Shown one piece after another: positions 9,112 to 17,499 of a stretch of 64,000 bases of DNA. The stretch covers positions 372,001 to 436,000 of the forward strand of contig NC_015185.1 in assembly GCF_000191045.1 (NCBI RefSeq). Direction: 5' to 3'. The notes beneath the pieces were generated by a model. That model searched no databases, had not been told where the DNA came from, and was given only the letters and a program-made list of their open reading frames with translations. Position 1 is the first letter of the stretch. Each line of letters starts with the position of its first letter. This DNA comes from Desulfurobacterium thermolithotrophum DSM 11699. Its GTDB lineage: Bacteria > Aquificota > Aquificia > Desulfurobacteriales > Desulfurobacteriaceae. The position numbers were made by a program, and so were the translations under genes.

Positions 9112-10706
9112 TAGCCTCTCGTTACTCTAAGAACTTCCTCAATAGTTGTTATTCCAAGTTTAACTTTTTCAGCTCCATCCATTCTAAGCGTTTTCATACC
9201 TTTTTTTACTGCAAGGTTTTTTATAACGTCAGCATCCTTACTTTCAAGTACAGCACTTCTTATTTCTTTATCAACAATTAAAATTTCATATATTGCCGTT
9301 CTTCCAAGATATCCTGTTCCCATACACTGTTCGCAACCGGCTCCTTTAAAAAGTTTTCCTTCAAAGTTTGTTAATCCAATTTCTCTAAGTTCTTCATCTG
9401 TAGGTTCATAAGAAGTTTTACAGTGAGGACAAATTTTTCTCACAAGTCTTTGAGCAATTACTCCTATTACAGACGATGCAACTAAGAAAGGTTCTATACC
9501 CATATCAAGAAGCCTTGTAACTGAAGTTGCTGAGTCGTTTGTATGAAGAGTAGAGAAGACAAGATGTCCAGTTAAAGCTGATTGAATTGCAATTTCGGCA
9601 GTTTCTATATCTCTAATCTCTCCAATCATTATCACATCTGGATCCTGACGTAAGATACTTCTTAAGGCACTTGCAAATGTAAGACCAATATCTGGTTTTA
9701 CCTGTACTTGCGATATACCGTCAAGCTGATACTCAACAGGATCTTCAACAGTAATTACGTTTATCTCCTCACTGTTTATTTCTGAAAGAGCTGCATAAAG
9801 AGTAGTAGTTTTACCTGAACCTGTAGGTCCAGTTACTAAGATTATGCCGTGAGGAGTATGAATTAGTTTTTTAAACTTTTTATATTCTTTATCAAGAAGT
9901 CCCAACTCTTTTGTAGAATAAAGGATACTTTCCTTTGATAAAAGTCTTAAAACAACTCTTTCTCCAAAGTAGGTTGGAAGAGTAGAAACACGAATGTCAA
10001 CTTCTTTTCCACCTACTTTTATCATTATCCTTCCATCTTGAGGAAGTCTTTTTTCTGCAATATCAAGGTTTGCCATAATTTTTAGCCTTGAAACAACCGA
10101 AGGAATTTTAGAAGGTGGTATTTCTTTAAGAGTTTTTAAGACTCCATCAATACGAAGTCTTACTCTCATTCTATCTTTAAAAGGCTCAAAGTGAATATCA
10201 CTTGCTTTTATTCTAACTGCTGTCATTAGGATATCATTAATAAGTTGAATAGTTGGTGCTTCTTCTTGAAGAGTTAAAATATCTTCTCCATACTGGTCGA
10301 TGACTTCTTCTTTTTCTTCCGTTTCTTCCTTTGCCATTAAGAATTTGTTAACTTCATCAAACGGAATAACAACTATTTTAACCGGTTTAGCAAATATCCA
10401 CTCAATTTTTTTTATTCCTTCAAGGTTAAAAGGATTATCAGTTGCAACTTCTACTTCATTTTCATCTTCTTCTAATGGAATTAACCGTTCTTTTCTTAAA
10501 AAAGAAGGACTAACTTTCTCAAGAACTTCTCTTTGCGGCTGAGGGAGTTTTTCAAGGAATGGAAAACCTAATTCTTCAAAAAGAGATTTAAGCTTAGGAT
10601 TTTCCCATCTTAGTATCCCAACAACTTCTTTAAAAGAAGAAAAATCTTTATTAGGAATTAATTCCTCTTCTTTAAGCTTTTTCAAAAAGACTTTTTCACT
10701 TAACAT
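9111..10706 (-). CDS. gspE: GspE/PilB-family assembly ATPase
   Basis: A 531-residue hexameric secretion ATPase. An N1E/MshEN-like domain (about 1-120) is followed by the N2E domain and the RecA-like core. Walker A GPTGSGKT is at 293-300, the aspartate box surrounds VEDPVEYQ, Walker B contains IMIGEIRD, and the histidine box is STLHTNDS. A tetracysteine zinc site (CPHC and CEQC) is near the C-terminus, as in GspE and PilB. It powers polymerisation of pilins or pseudopilins. It is the only such ATPase in the operon, so one motor appears to serve two secretins. Confidence 0.95.
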   Translation of the reverse strand: MLSEKVFLKKLKEEELIPNKDFSSFKEVVGILRWENPKLKSLFEELGFPFLEKLPQPQREVLEKVSPSFLRKERLIPLEEDENEVEVATDNPFNLEGIKKIEWIFAKPVKIVVIPFDEVNKFLMAKEETEEKEEVIDQYGEDILTLQEEAPTIQLINDILMTAVRIKASDIHFEPFKDRMRVRLRIDGVLKTLKEIPPSKIPSVVSRLKIMANLDIAEKRLPQDGRIMIKVGGKEVDIRVSTLPTYFGERVVLRLLSKESILYSTKELGLLDKEYKKFKKLIHTPHGIILVTGPTGSGKTTTLYAALSEINSEEINVITVEDPVEYQLDGISQVQVKPDIGLTFASALRSILRQDPDVIMIGEIRDIETAEIAIQSALTGHLVFSTLHTNDSATSVTRLLDMGIEPFLVASSVIGVIAQRLVRKICPHCKTSYEPTDEELREIGLTNFEGKLFKGAGCEQCMGTGYLGRTAIYEILIVDKEIRSAVLESKDADVIKNLAVKKGMKTLRMDGAEKVKLGITTIEEVLRVTRG

Positions 10707-12588
10707 TTATCTTTAACCCTTCTCCTAAATTAAATTTTCCAAAGCCTTTAATATCTGATGTAATTCCTTGCCTTGACTTGTTAATCTTTTGAATGTTTTC
10801 TTTGTATAGATTTACCTTGTCATTTGTTAGTTCATTTTCTTCTTCCCTACTTCTAACAACTCTTGGAGTTATGAAAACAAGTAAATTGGTTTTTTCAATT
10901 TGATGTCCCGTTTTCTTAAAGAGATTTCCAAGAACAGGAATATTTCCAAGAACAGGAACCTTTTCAATAGTAGTGAGTTTTTTGCTCTTTATAAGTCCTC
11001 CAATGACAAGGGTTTGTCCATCTTGAACATCAACAGTTGTCTTTGCTTCCCTTTTAGACGTTATCGGAGCAGTTTGGTCTGCATTAGCATATCCAACGAC
11101 ATCTTCCACTTTTTCGTAGATTTTAAGTCTTACTTCTCCTGAAGCTGTAATGTGAGGTGTAATTTTTAAGGTTATTCCTACATCTTTATAGTCATAGCTT
11201 ATGACAGGATTATTATTGGCATCGTATTTAACTCCCGTTGAGTAAGGAATTACTTTTGAGATATTTATTTCTGCTTCCTCATTATCCAGAGTTAGTATCT
11301 GAGGCGTAGCAATAACATTTACTCCTCCTTCTTTTGCATAGGCATTAAGAAGAAGTCCTATGTCTGGTGTATCACCCCTCCACTTTGCAATACCTAATAA
11401 AAGTCCTGGAGAAGCAGAAGGATAACCGGCTTGAAGAGGAAGATTACCGTAAAGACTACCACCAAATGGGACAAGATTTCCTCTTGAAAGGAATTTCCAT
11501 TCTACTCCTAGTTGTAAGAGCTTGTCCATTGACATTTCGACAATTTGAACTTCAACAAAAACCTGTGGTCTTTTTATATCAACGCTGTCTATTACTTCTT
11601 TAACCACTTTAAAATCTGAAGGAGAGGATAAAACTATGAGAGAATTACTTGATTTATCGGCAACAATCTTAACTTCTCCTGTTAGTCCCATAGATTTTCT
11701 CGATGTTCCTTTAAAGAGACTACTAAGAACTTTTGCCATGTCTTCTGCAAAAGCGTAGTTAAGTCTTATTATGTGTATATTCCCATCTTCAACATTTAAA
11801 GGTTTATCTAATTTAGGAAGTAAAGATTGAACTTCTCTTATAACTTTTTGTGTTCCAACAACAAAAAGAGTATTAGTTCTTTTATCAGAAGCAAAGTGGT
11901 AATAGTCTCTTCCCGGAAGTGGAACTGTCTTAGCAATGTCAAAGGCAAAGGTTTTATCTAAAAGCACTTTTAAAACTTTCTCTACGTCTTCAACCTTACC
12001 ATTTTTTATTTCGAAAGAAGCAATTTCCATTTTCATAGGAGCTCTATCAAGTCTTCTAACAACAGTTTCTATTCTATGAACGTTTTTTTCTTTGTCTGTA
12101 ACAACGATTGCATTGGAGTTGCGAACAATACTAACTCTACCTACAGGAGACAAAAGATTTCTAACAAGACTTCGAACACTGTTAGCTTCAAGATGTTTAG
12201 GAATTATGATGTACGTTAAGATTCTATCTCCACCATCTATTTGACCCGTTTTTACAATAGAACTTTCTTTTGTAGCTTCTCTGTTTCTAACGATTTTGAC
12301 GTAATCCTTATACTCTACAACCTGATATCCAAGCTCATCAAGAGCTGCTACATAAAGGTTAAACAGTTCTTTCTTAGGAATAGGCTTTGGAGAAATGATT
12401 GTTATTTTTCCTTTTAAAGAAGGAGGAATTATAAAGTTCTTTCTTACTGCTTGGCTGACTACTTTTGTAAAGTCTTGTATGTCTACAGAATCAAAGTTTA
12501 TCTGAACAGTTTTATTTGGTTCCTTAGTATAAGCTGGTAAAGAAAATGCTATGGAAATACCTGTAAAAAGAGTCAAAAACTTTCTCAT
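10696..12588 (-). CDS. gspD: GspD-type type II secretion secretin
   Basis: A 630-residue protein with a signal peptide (about 1-20), an N0 domain, three repeated N1-N3 KH-like domains (about 120-345) and the secretin channel domain. The signature VPVLGNIPVLGNLFK lies near residue 560. Unlike the PilQ at 3368-5296 it has no AMIN domain and begins directly with N0, as GspD does. A strong GGGGG ribosome binding site precedes the ATG. It overlaps gspE by 11 bases. Confidence 0.93.
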   Translation of the reverse strand: MRKFLTLFTGISIAFSLPAYTKEPNKTVQINFDSVDIQDFTKVVSQAVRKNFIIPPSLKGKITIISPKPIPKKELFNLYVAALDELGYQVVEYKDYVKIVRNREATKESSIVKTGQIDGGDRILTYIIIPKHLEANSVRSLVRNLLSPVGRVSIVRNSNAIVVTDKEKNVHRIETVVRRLDRAPMKMEIASFEIKNGKVEDVEKVLKVLLDKTFAFDIAKTVPLPGRDYYHFASDKRTNTLFVVGTQKVIREVQSLLPKLDKPLNVEDGNIHIIRLNYAFAEDMAKVLSSLFKGTSRKSMGLTGEVKIVADKSSNSLIVLSSPSDFKVVKEVIDSVDIKRPQVFVEVQIVEMSMDKLLQLGVEWKFLSRGNLVPFGGSLYGNLPLQAGYPSASPGLLLGIAKWRGDTPDIGLLLNAYAKEGGVNVIATPQILTLDNEEAEINISKVIPYSTGVKYDANNNPVISYDYKDVGITLKITPHITASGEVRLKIYEKVEDVVGYANADQTAPITSKREAKTTVDVQDGQTLVIGGLIKSKKLTTIEKVPVLGNIPVLGNLFKKTGHQIEKTNLLVFITPRVVRSREEENELTNDKVNLYKENIQKINKSRQGITSDIKGFGKFNLGEGLKINVK

Positions 12589-12599
12589 TTTTTTTCCCC

Positions 12600-13403
12600 C
12601 TACTCAAGTTCATAGTGTAACTTTACCTCTCTTCCATTCCTTACTACCGTAATTGTAATTGAATCTGAATTTTTTAATTGTTCAAAAGCCGAAAAAGAAT
12701 CTTCAGGTGTCTTTATGTGAATATCATTAATTGAAGTAATTACATCTCCAGGTTTGATACCCAACTTATATATGAAACTTTTCCTATTTACGTAGTTAAC
12801 TTTAAGACCTTCTGGATTGATATTAGGTACGATATTTATATATCTCAAGAAATTTCCCGAAGCTATTTCGTTCATTATGTCTTTTCTTTTAACTTGAAAA
12901 AAGTTTTCAAAACCTGTATTTAAGCGTGATAGGGAGTTTTTATTCTCTTTTTCAAAGAGCTTTAAAATGTATTCCTTTCCATCTTTTTTTAAGACTACAT
13001 AGTCAGAATAAATTTTTAAAACTTTAAAACCTTTTATTTCTTTTCCTTCTGATACCGCTAAGGTTTTTCCTGTTTTTTTATCCTTCAGAATAACTATACT
13101 ATGGCTGCATTGACTACAGATGATAGTTCCTTTTAAAGTAAAATCTTCAAGACTAATAACTTCTCTTTTTTCAGGAGTGATTGTTTTTTCTTCTAACTTG
13201 ATAGGTGATTTAAAAAAGCCTTCTCTCTCAAGAAGAGGAAAAGGAAGAGCTGAAGCCTTAAATTGAGGTTTAAAACTAAAGTCGACATTAAAGCAAGGTT
13301 GAAGTTTTAACAAAAAGATTGATGAGAGAAATAACGTAATTGAATAAGAAAGTAATAAGACAGAGAAAATATTCAATCCAAAATTCAATTTATCTTTTAG
13401 CAT
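12600..13403 (-). CDS. gspC: GspC-like inner-membrane clamp with PDZ domain
   Basis: A 267-residue bitopic protein: one N-terminal transmembrane helix, a homology-region domain (about 85-150, with CSQC near 97-100) and a C-terminal PDZ domain beginning near GIKPGDVITSIND. This is the GspC layout, where the homology region contacts the GspD secretin and the PDZ domain helps to choose substrates. The operon also has a PilP at 5301, so two clamp proteins accompany the two secretins. Its start overlaps the end of the tRNA nucleotidyltransferase gene. Confidence 0.88.
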   Translation of the reverse strand: MLKDKLNFGLNIFSVLLLSYSITLFLSSIFLLKLQPCFNVDFSFKPQFKASALPFPLLEREGFFKSPIKLEEKTITPEKREVISLEDFTLKGTIICSQCSHSIVILKDKKTGKTLAVSEGKEIKGFKVLKIYSDYVVLKKDGKEYILKLFEKENKNSLSRLNTGFENFFQVKRKDIMNEIASGNFLRYINIVPNINPEGLKVNYVNRKSFIYKLGIKPGDVITSINDIHIKTPEDSFSAFEQLKNSDSITITVVRNGREVKLHYELE

Positions 13404-16035
13404 ACTTTTCCTCTTCTTTAATTAGAAATTTTACAAAATCTAATTGTTTTTCTTTATCTTCAGGTATTTCTTTATCTATTAGCCTGTATTTTAGTTCATT
13501 TAAAATTTCTCTGAAAATTGGTCCTGGTTTAAGTCCTATTGCTTTTAGATTATCTCCTGTTACTGCTGGTTTAGTAAATCTCCAACTTTTTAAATATTCA
13601 AGAATCTTTTCTCTTTTCCATTCTTCCTCTGTTAGGCTGGCAGCAAAAAGAAGAACTTCTTCTTTAAATCTACTAACTAACTTATAAATTTCACTGTTCT
13701 TTCTTTCCTTGTTAACTTCTTTTAGAAGGTAAGATGCTTTCAATAAGATTTCTTTAAGAATTTCCCTATCTTTTTCAGGAACCGAAAGGTTATCAAGATA
13801 GGTATCTATTTTTTGAAACGATTGACCTATTAAAAGAGCTCCAAAATAAAGGAGGTCATATCTAATCTCTTTTTCTTGAAAATTCAGCTTATGCCAGATT
13901 ATTACTTTTCTTATCCTCTCAAAAAGATCTTTTTTCTTTTTGTCCCACACGATAGTAGGAAAAATAGAAGAAAGAACTTTATAGTAAGCTAATTTGTTTA
14001 CCACTCTTAAAGGATTATCTTCCAAAAAGATCTGCTTGAGTTCATGATAAATTCTCTGTCCTTCGACTGTTTTAAAGAGCTTCCTTTGAACAGCTATCTT
14101 AAGAAGTTTTTCTGTATGTTTTCCAAGCTCAAATCGGTAACGAGTTGCAAATCTTAGAGCTCTCAAAATTCTAGTAGGATCTTCAACAAAAGAAAGGGAA
14201 TGAAGAATTCTAATCTTCCTATCTTTTATATCCCTAAGCCCTCCAAAGAAATCTATTAGTTTTCCAAACTCCTTTTTGTTAAGCTTTATTGCGAGAGTAT
14301 TTATTGTAAAGTCTCTTCTCATTAAATCTTTTTTTAGTGGTGCCATGTCAACTTCAGGTAGAGCTCCCGGAGCTTTATAAACTTCTGTTCTTGCAGAGGC
14401 AAAATCAATTCGAAAACCATCAGGAAAAACTACTGTAGCCGTTTTAAATCTTTCAAATGTGTGAACTTTTGCATTTGCCTTCTTTGCAACTTTCTTTGCA
14501 AACTCTGTAGCATCCCCTTCAATAACTATATCTACGTCAAAGTTTTTACGTCCTAAGATTAAATCCCTTACAAAACCTCCAACAATGTAAGCATTAACTC
14601 CAAACTCATCTGCAAATTCTCCGATTTTTTTAATGAGATCTAAGAGGTCTTTAGGTAAACTTTCTTTTAGCTTTTGAACTATATTTTTGTACTTAGGTGA
14701 CGATAGAGCTCTTTTCTCGTAAAACTTTGAAATATCAGAAATTTCATCTTTATAAAGATTCATAAGAATATCCGTTCTTGTAATAACTCCGATAGGTTTT
14801 CCATCTTGAACAACAGGAACAAAGCTCTGATGTCTATCTATTATTACCTTTTCTACATCACCGATAGGTGTTTCAGGAAGAACTTGTAAGAAATCTCTTT
14901 CCATAATCTCAAAAATAGGTTCTTCCTTAAGTCCCATATATATTGCTTTATCTATTAATGTTCTATTAACAATACCAACAATATTTCTCTTTTTATCTAC
15001 AACCGGAGCAGCATTTATACTGTTTTTCATAAGAGTAGTTCTTGCTTCCTCAATGGAAGAGTCAAAAGAAACAACAATAGGAGGATAAGTCATTATATCC
15101 TTTGCTTTTTTGAGAGGTTCTACAACTTCTTCTAATACCTTTTTTAGCTCTTCAAGAACCTCAAAAACAGTTTTTCTTTTTATAGAAGCTGACGCTGCTT
15201 CTACGTGTCCCCCACCTCCAAAGTGTTCTGCAACTTTTGAAACATCTACCTTTGGTGTCTTTGATCTTCCTATTAAAGATACACTTCCTTCAAACTCAAG
15301 TACAGCGATGATAGCCGGCAAACCACTAATTTCTAAAAGTTTACTAACAAGCGAAGAGATGTCCTTAATGTAAGAATCAAATCTTCCATAAGTAATTCCG
15401 ATTAAGTTTCCATGGACTTCCGTTATCTTCAAGTTATCCTTTAAGTTTTTAAGTATGTCTAACTCTTTATCTGAGAGGTCTGATGGTAGGTACTTTTTGA
15501 CAAATTCGATATTAGCTCCTATAGATACAAGATAAGCTGCCGCTAAAAAATCTATAGGAGAAGTTGAAGAAAACCTGAAGTTTCCAGTATCAGAATAAAT
15601 TCCTGCTAACATAACAGAAGCTTCAATTGGAGTGGGCGTAATTCCCTTACCTTTTAATAGAAGAACCATAAGTGAAGTTACAGAACCTGAAGCTTTGTAA
15701 TGATGCTCAATGTCTTTAAAGCTAACTTCTGCAGAGTGATGATCATAAACAATTGTTTCAACATTTTTTTCTTTTATTAGTTTTCTTATGCTATCAGGAA
15801 TTCTATTAATGTTATCAGTATCAACGATTACTATCTTTTTAACACTTTGTGGATTAAAGTTTTCTTCCTCTACGAAGTCAATAAGTTCAGGATTTTCTGA
15901 AAGCAGCTTTACAACATCGTTTCCTTTCGTACCAGGAAGAACAACGGTTGCATCTGGATATAGCTTTTTTGCTGCTATAACTGCCCCAAGAGCATCTAGA
16001 TCCATGTTTTTGTGAGTAGTTATTACTATTCCCAT
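13390..16035 (-). CDS. tRNA nucleotidyltransferase (probable A-adding) fused to DHH and CBS domains
   Basis: An 881-residue fusion. First is a DHH phosphoesterase domain with THKNMDLDALGA, VDTDN, YDHH and SDTGNFRF. A DHHA1 part follows (GGGGHVEAA), then two CBS domains, then a class II nucleotidyltransferase core with GGFVRD and catalytic DVDIVIEGD. Aquifex makes tRNA CCA ends with separate CC- and A-adding enzymes, and the A-adding one, as I recall, has this long form; a CC-adding partner is expected elsewhere. The start is the ATG at 16035 behind GTAAGGAG. The longer frame to 16119 reads through transposon DNA and is rejected. All DHH metal ligands look intact, so a nanoRNase activity is possible. 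Confidence 0.88.
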   Translation of the reverse strand: MGIVITTHKNMDLDALGAVIAAKKLYPDATVVLPGTKGNDVVKLLSENPELIDFVEEENFNPQSVKKIVIVDTDNINRIPDSIRKLIKEKNVETIVYDHHSAEVSFKDIEHHYKASGSVTSLMVLLLKGKGITPTPIEASVMLAGIYSDTGNFRFSSTSPIDFLAAAYLVSIGANIEFVKKYLPSDLSDKELDILKNLKDNLKITEVHGNLIGITYGRFDSYIKDISSLVSKLLEISGLPAIIAVLEFEGSVSLIGRSKTPKVDVSKVAEHFGGGGHVEAASASIKRKTVFEVLEELKKVLEEVVEPLKKAKDIMTYPPIVVSFDSSIEEARTTLMKNSINAAPVVDKKRNIVGIVNRTLIDKAIYMGLKEEPIFEIMERDFLQVLPETPIGDVEKVIIDRHQSFVPVVQDGKPIGVITRTDILMNLYKDEISDISKFYEKRALSSPKYKNIVQKLKESLPKDLLDLIKKIGEFADEFGVNAYIVGGFVRDLILGRKNFDVDIVIEGDATEFAKKVAKKANAKVHTFERFKTATVVFPDGFRIDFASARTEVYKAPGALPEVDMAPLKKDLMRRDFTINTLAIKLNKKEFGKLIDFFGGLRDIKDRKIRILHSLSFVEDPTRILRALRFATRYRFELGKHTEKLLKIAVQRKLFKTVEGQRIYHELKQIFLEDNPLRVVNKLAYYKVLSSIFPTIVWDKKKKDLFERIRKVIIWHKLNFQEKEIRYDLLYFGALLIGQSFQKIDTYLDNLSVPEKDREILKEILLKASYLLKEVNKERKNSEIYKLVSRFKEEVLLFAASLTEEEWKREKILEYLKSWRFTKPAVTGDNLKAIGLKPGPIFREILNELKYRLIDKEIPEDKEKQLDFVKFLIKEEEKYAKR

Positions 16036-16066
16036 AAAACTCCTTACAGAAAACTTTGCGAGAAAG

Positions 16067-16109
16067 CCCTGCTTTTTAAAGCAGGGATAAATCGCACGGC
16101 GTAAGCCGT
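16067..16109 (+). other. Left-end hairpins of the TnpB element
   Basis: CCCTGCTTT (16067-16075) pairs with AAAGCAGGG (16078-16086) around a 2-base loop. A smaller hairpin ACGGC/GCCGT follows at 16096-16109 with a GTAA loop. Subterminal hairpins of this kind are what a Y1 transposase (TnpA) recognises at the left end. Confidence 0.65.
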
Positions 16110-16143
16110 TGAAATCCAAATCTCCTACAATTAATTATAAACT

Positions 16144-17430
16144 ATGAAAACAGCAAAAGCAGAGAAAATAAAAAAGACTCTTAAGGAAACAAGAGAAAGA
16201 AGAGAAAATCAGGTATGCAGAGTCTATCAGCTAAAACTTCAGAACCTATCAAAAAAGGACATTGAAAAGCTTGATAGACTCTTTTTGGAAGCTAAATGGT
16301 TGCGTAACTTTGTCATAGCAGACATTGAAAATAGAACAAAGGACTACAAATATAAAGAAGTAGAAATCAAAATTCCTGATGGTTTTGAAAAAAGAGAAAT
16401 TAAAACTCTCTCTTCTCAAATGAAACAGGAGTTAATAGACCAAATAAAAGATGACCTTAAGAATTTGAAAAAGTCTAAAGAAAATGGAAACAAAGTAGGT
16501 AAACTCAAATTTAAATCAGAAGTTAGAACAATCCCCCTCAAACAGTATGGAGTAACCTACAAGATTTCGGGAGACAGAAACAGAGTAAAGATACAGGGAA
16601 TAAAGAAGAAATTCAGAGTCTTAGGACTTCATCAGATACCTGAAAATGCGGAGATAACAAAAGGGTATCTTATCAAGAGACCATCGGGGTTCTATCTGCA
16701 TGTGGTCTGTTATCTACCTAAAGAAGAAGTATTGAAGGAAATTGAAGAAAAGAGGATACCTCAACCTGTGGGAATAGACTTAGGAGTAAAACATCAACTA
16801 ACGCTATCAAATGGAGAAAAATTCAACTGGTATATACCTGAAACTAAAAGACTAAAAAGACTACAAAAGACACTTTCTAAAAAAGAGAAAGGAAGTAAGA
16901 ATTATCAAAAGATAAACCATCTCATAAAAAGGGAATGGGAATATATCAGCAACAAGAGGAAAGACATACATAATAAAGTCATCAGTTATCTCAAAAGATT
17001 TTCTTTGATAGCGATACAAGATGATTCAATAAAAAGCTGGAAGGATGGGTTATTTGGAAAGCAGATACAGAACACAGGGATAGGAGGAATAACTGCAAGG
17101 TTAAGAAATCTTGCGACTCTTATTCCTGTGTTATTTGTAGATAGATATGAAGCTACCACTCAAACCTGTTCATTCTGTGGACACAGACAGGAGATTTTGC
17201 TGTCAGAGAGAACGTTTAAATGTGAAAGTTGCGGTAGAGAGATAGACAGGGATGTTAATTCAGCAAGGAACATTTTGAAGACAGCGATTGAGCAACTGTT
17301 ATGGATGTTGAAGGTAGTTGAAAGAATAGGAGAAGGAAAACTCCTGAAAACCCTACCCGTGGGCAGCGGGGAAGTTAAGCCTGTGGAGAGGGTTATAGCC
17401 CTCGTTGAAGCAGGAAGCCTACCACTTTAG
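16144..17430 (+). CDS. tnpB: TnpB RNA-guided nuclease (OrfB, IS605 family)
   Basis: A 428-residue TnpB. RuvC-I is VGIDLGVKH with D212. The zinc ribbon is CSFC (342-345) and CESC (360-363). RuvC-III is DRDVNSARN at 368-376. The RuvC-II position reads IAIQDDSIKSW at 289-299, with Q292 where most TnpBs have the catalytic glutamate and aspartates at 293 and 294. TnpB cuts DNA beside the element's target motif, guided by an RNA from the element's right end, and so promotes element retention. No tnpA is present, so movement would need one in trans. No ribosome binding site is visible before the ATG. The stop codon lies inside the right-end hairpin. Confidence 0.93.
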   Translation: MKTAKAEKIKKTLKETRERRENQVCRVYQLKLQNLSKKDIEKLDRLFLEAKWLRNFVIADIENRTKDYKYKEVEIKIPDGFEKREIKTLSSQMKQELIDQIKDDLKNLKKSKENGNKVGKLKFKSEVRTIPLKQYGVTYKISGDRNRVKIQGIKKKFRVLGLHQIPENAEITKGYLIKRPSGFYLHVVCYLPKEEVLKEIEEKRIPQPVGIDLGVKHQLTLSNGEKFNWYIPETKRLKRLQKTLSKKEKGSKNYQKINHLIKREWEYISNKRKDIHNKVISYLKRFSLIAIQDDSIKSWKDGLFGKQIQNTGIGGITARLRNLATLIPVLFVDRYEATTQTCSFCGHRQEILLSERTFKCESCGREIDRDVNSARNILKTAIEQLLWMLKVVERIGEGKLLKTLPVGSGEVKPVERVIALVEAGSLPL

Positions 17431-17447
17431 TGGTAGGAGGATGTCAC
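17290..17447 (+). ncRNA. Probable right-end guide RNA (omega RNA) scaffold of TnpB
   Basis: In IS605 elements the guide RNA scaffold comes from the 3' end of tnpB and the right end, and its guide begins just outside the element. Here the hairpin CCTACCACT/AGTGGTAGG (17418-17437) and the conserved run before TCAC fit that. The guide would begin at 17448 with AGAATATAATTAAG. The 5' limit is a guess by analogy. Confidence 0.35.
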
Positions 17448-17499
17448 AGAATATAATTAAGTTAAAATCAAATTATAACTTTCTAGTTTGGAGAATCTA

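Larger units (their letters stand above)
16048..17447 (+). mobile_element. Lone TnpB element of the IS200/IS605 (IS1341-like) type
   Basis: About 1.4 kb containing only tnpB and no tnpA. The left side carries imperfectly spaced hairpins and the right side a 9-bp-stem hairpin. The likely left target tetranucleotide is TTAC at 16044-16047 and the right cleavage tetranucleotide is TCAC at 17444-17447, in the pattern of IS608-like elements. No target duplication is expected for this family. Boundaries are inferred from hairpin position and tetranucleotides, so they may shift by a few bases. Confidence 0.75.

Noticed and set aside
16036-16119. Upstream extension of the tRNA nucleotidyltransferase frame by 28 residues
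   Set aside because: The extension is translated from the hairpin-bearing left end of the TnpB element. The ATG at 16035 has a good AAGGAG site and begins the conserved DHH motif.
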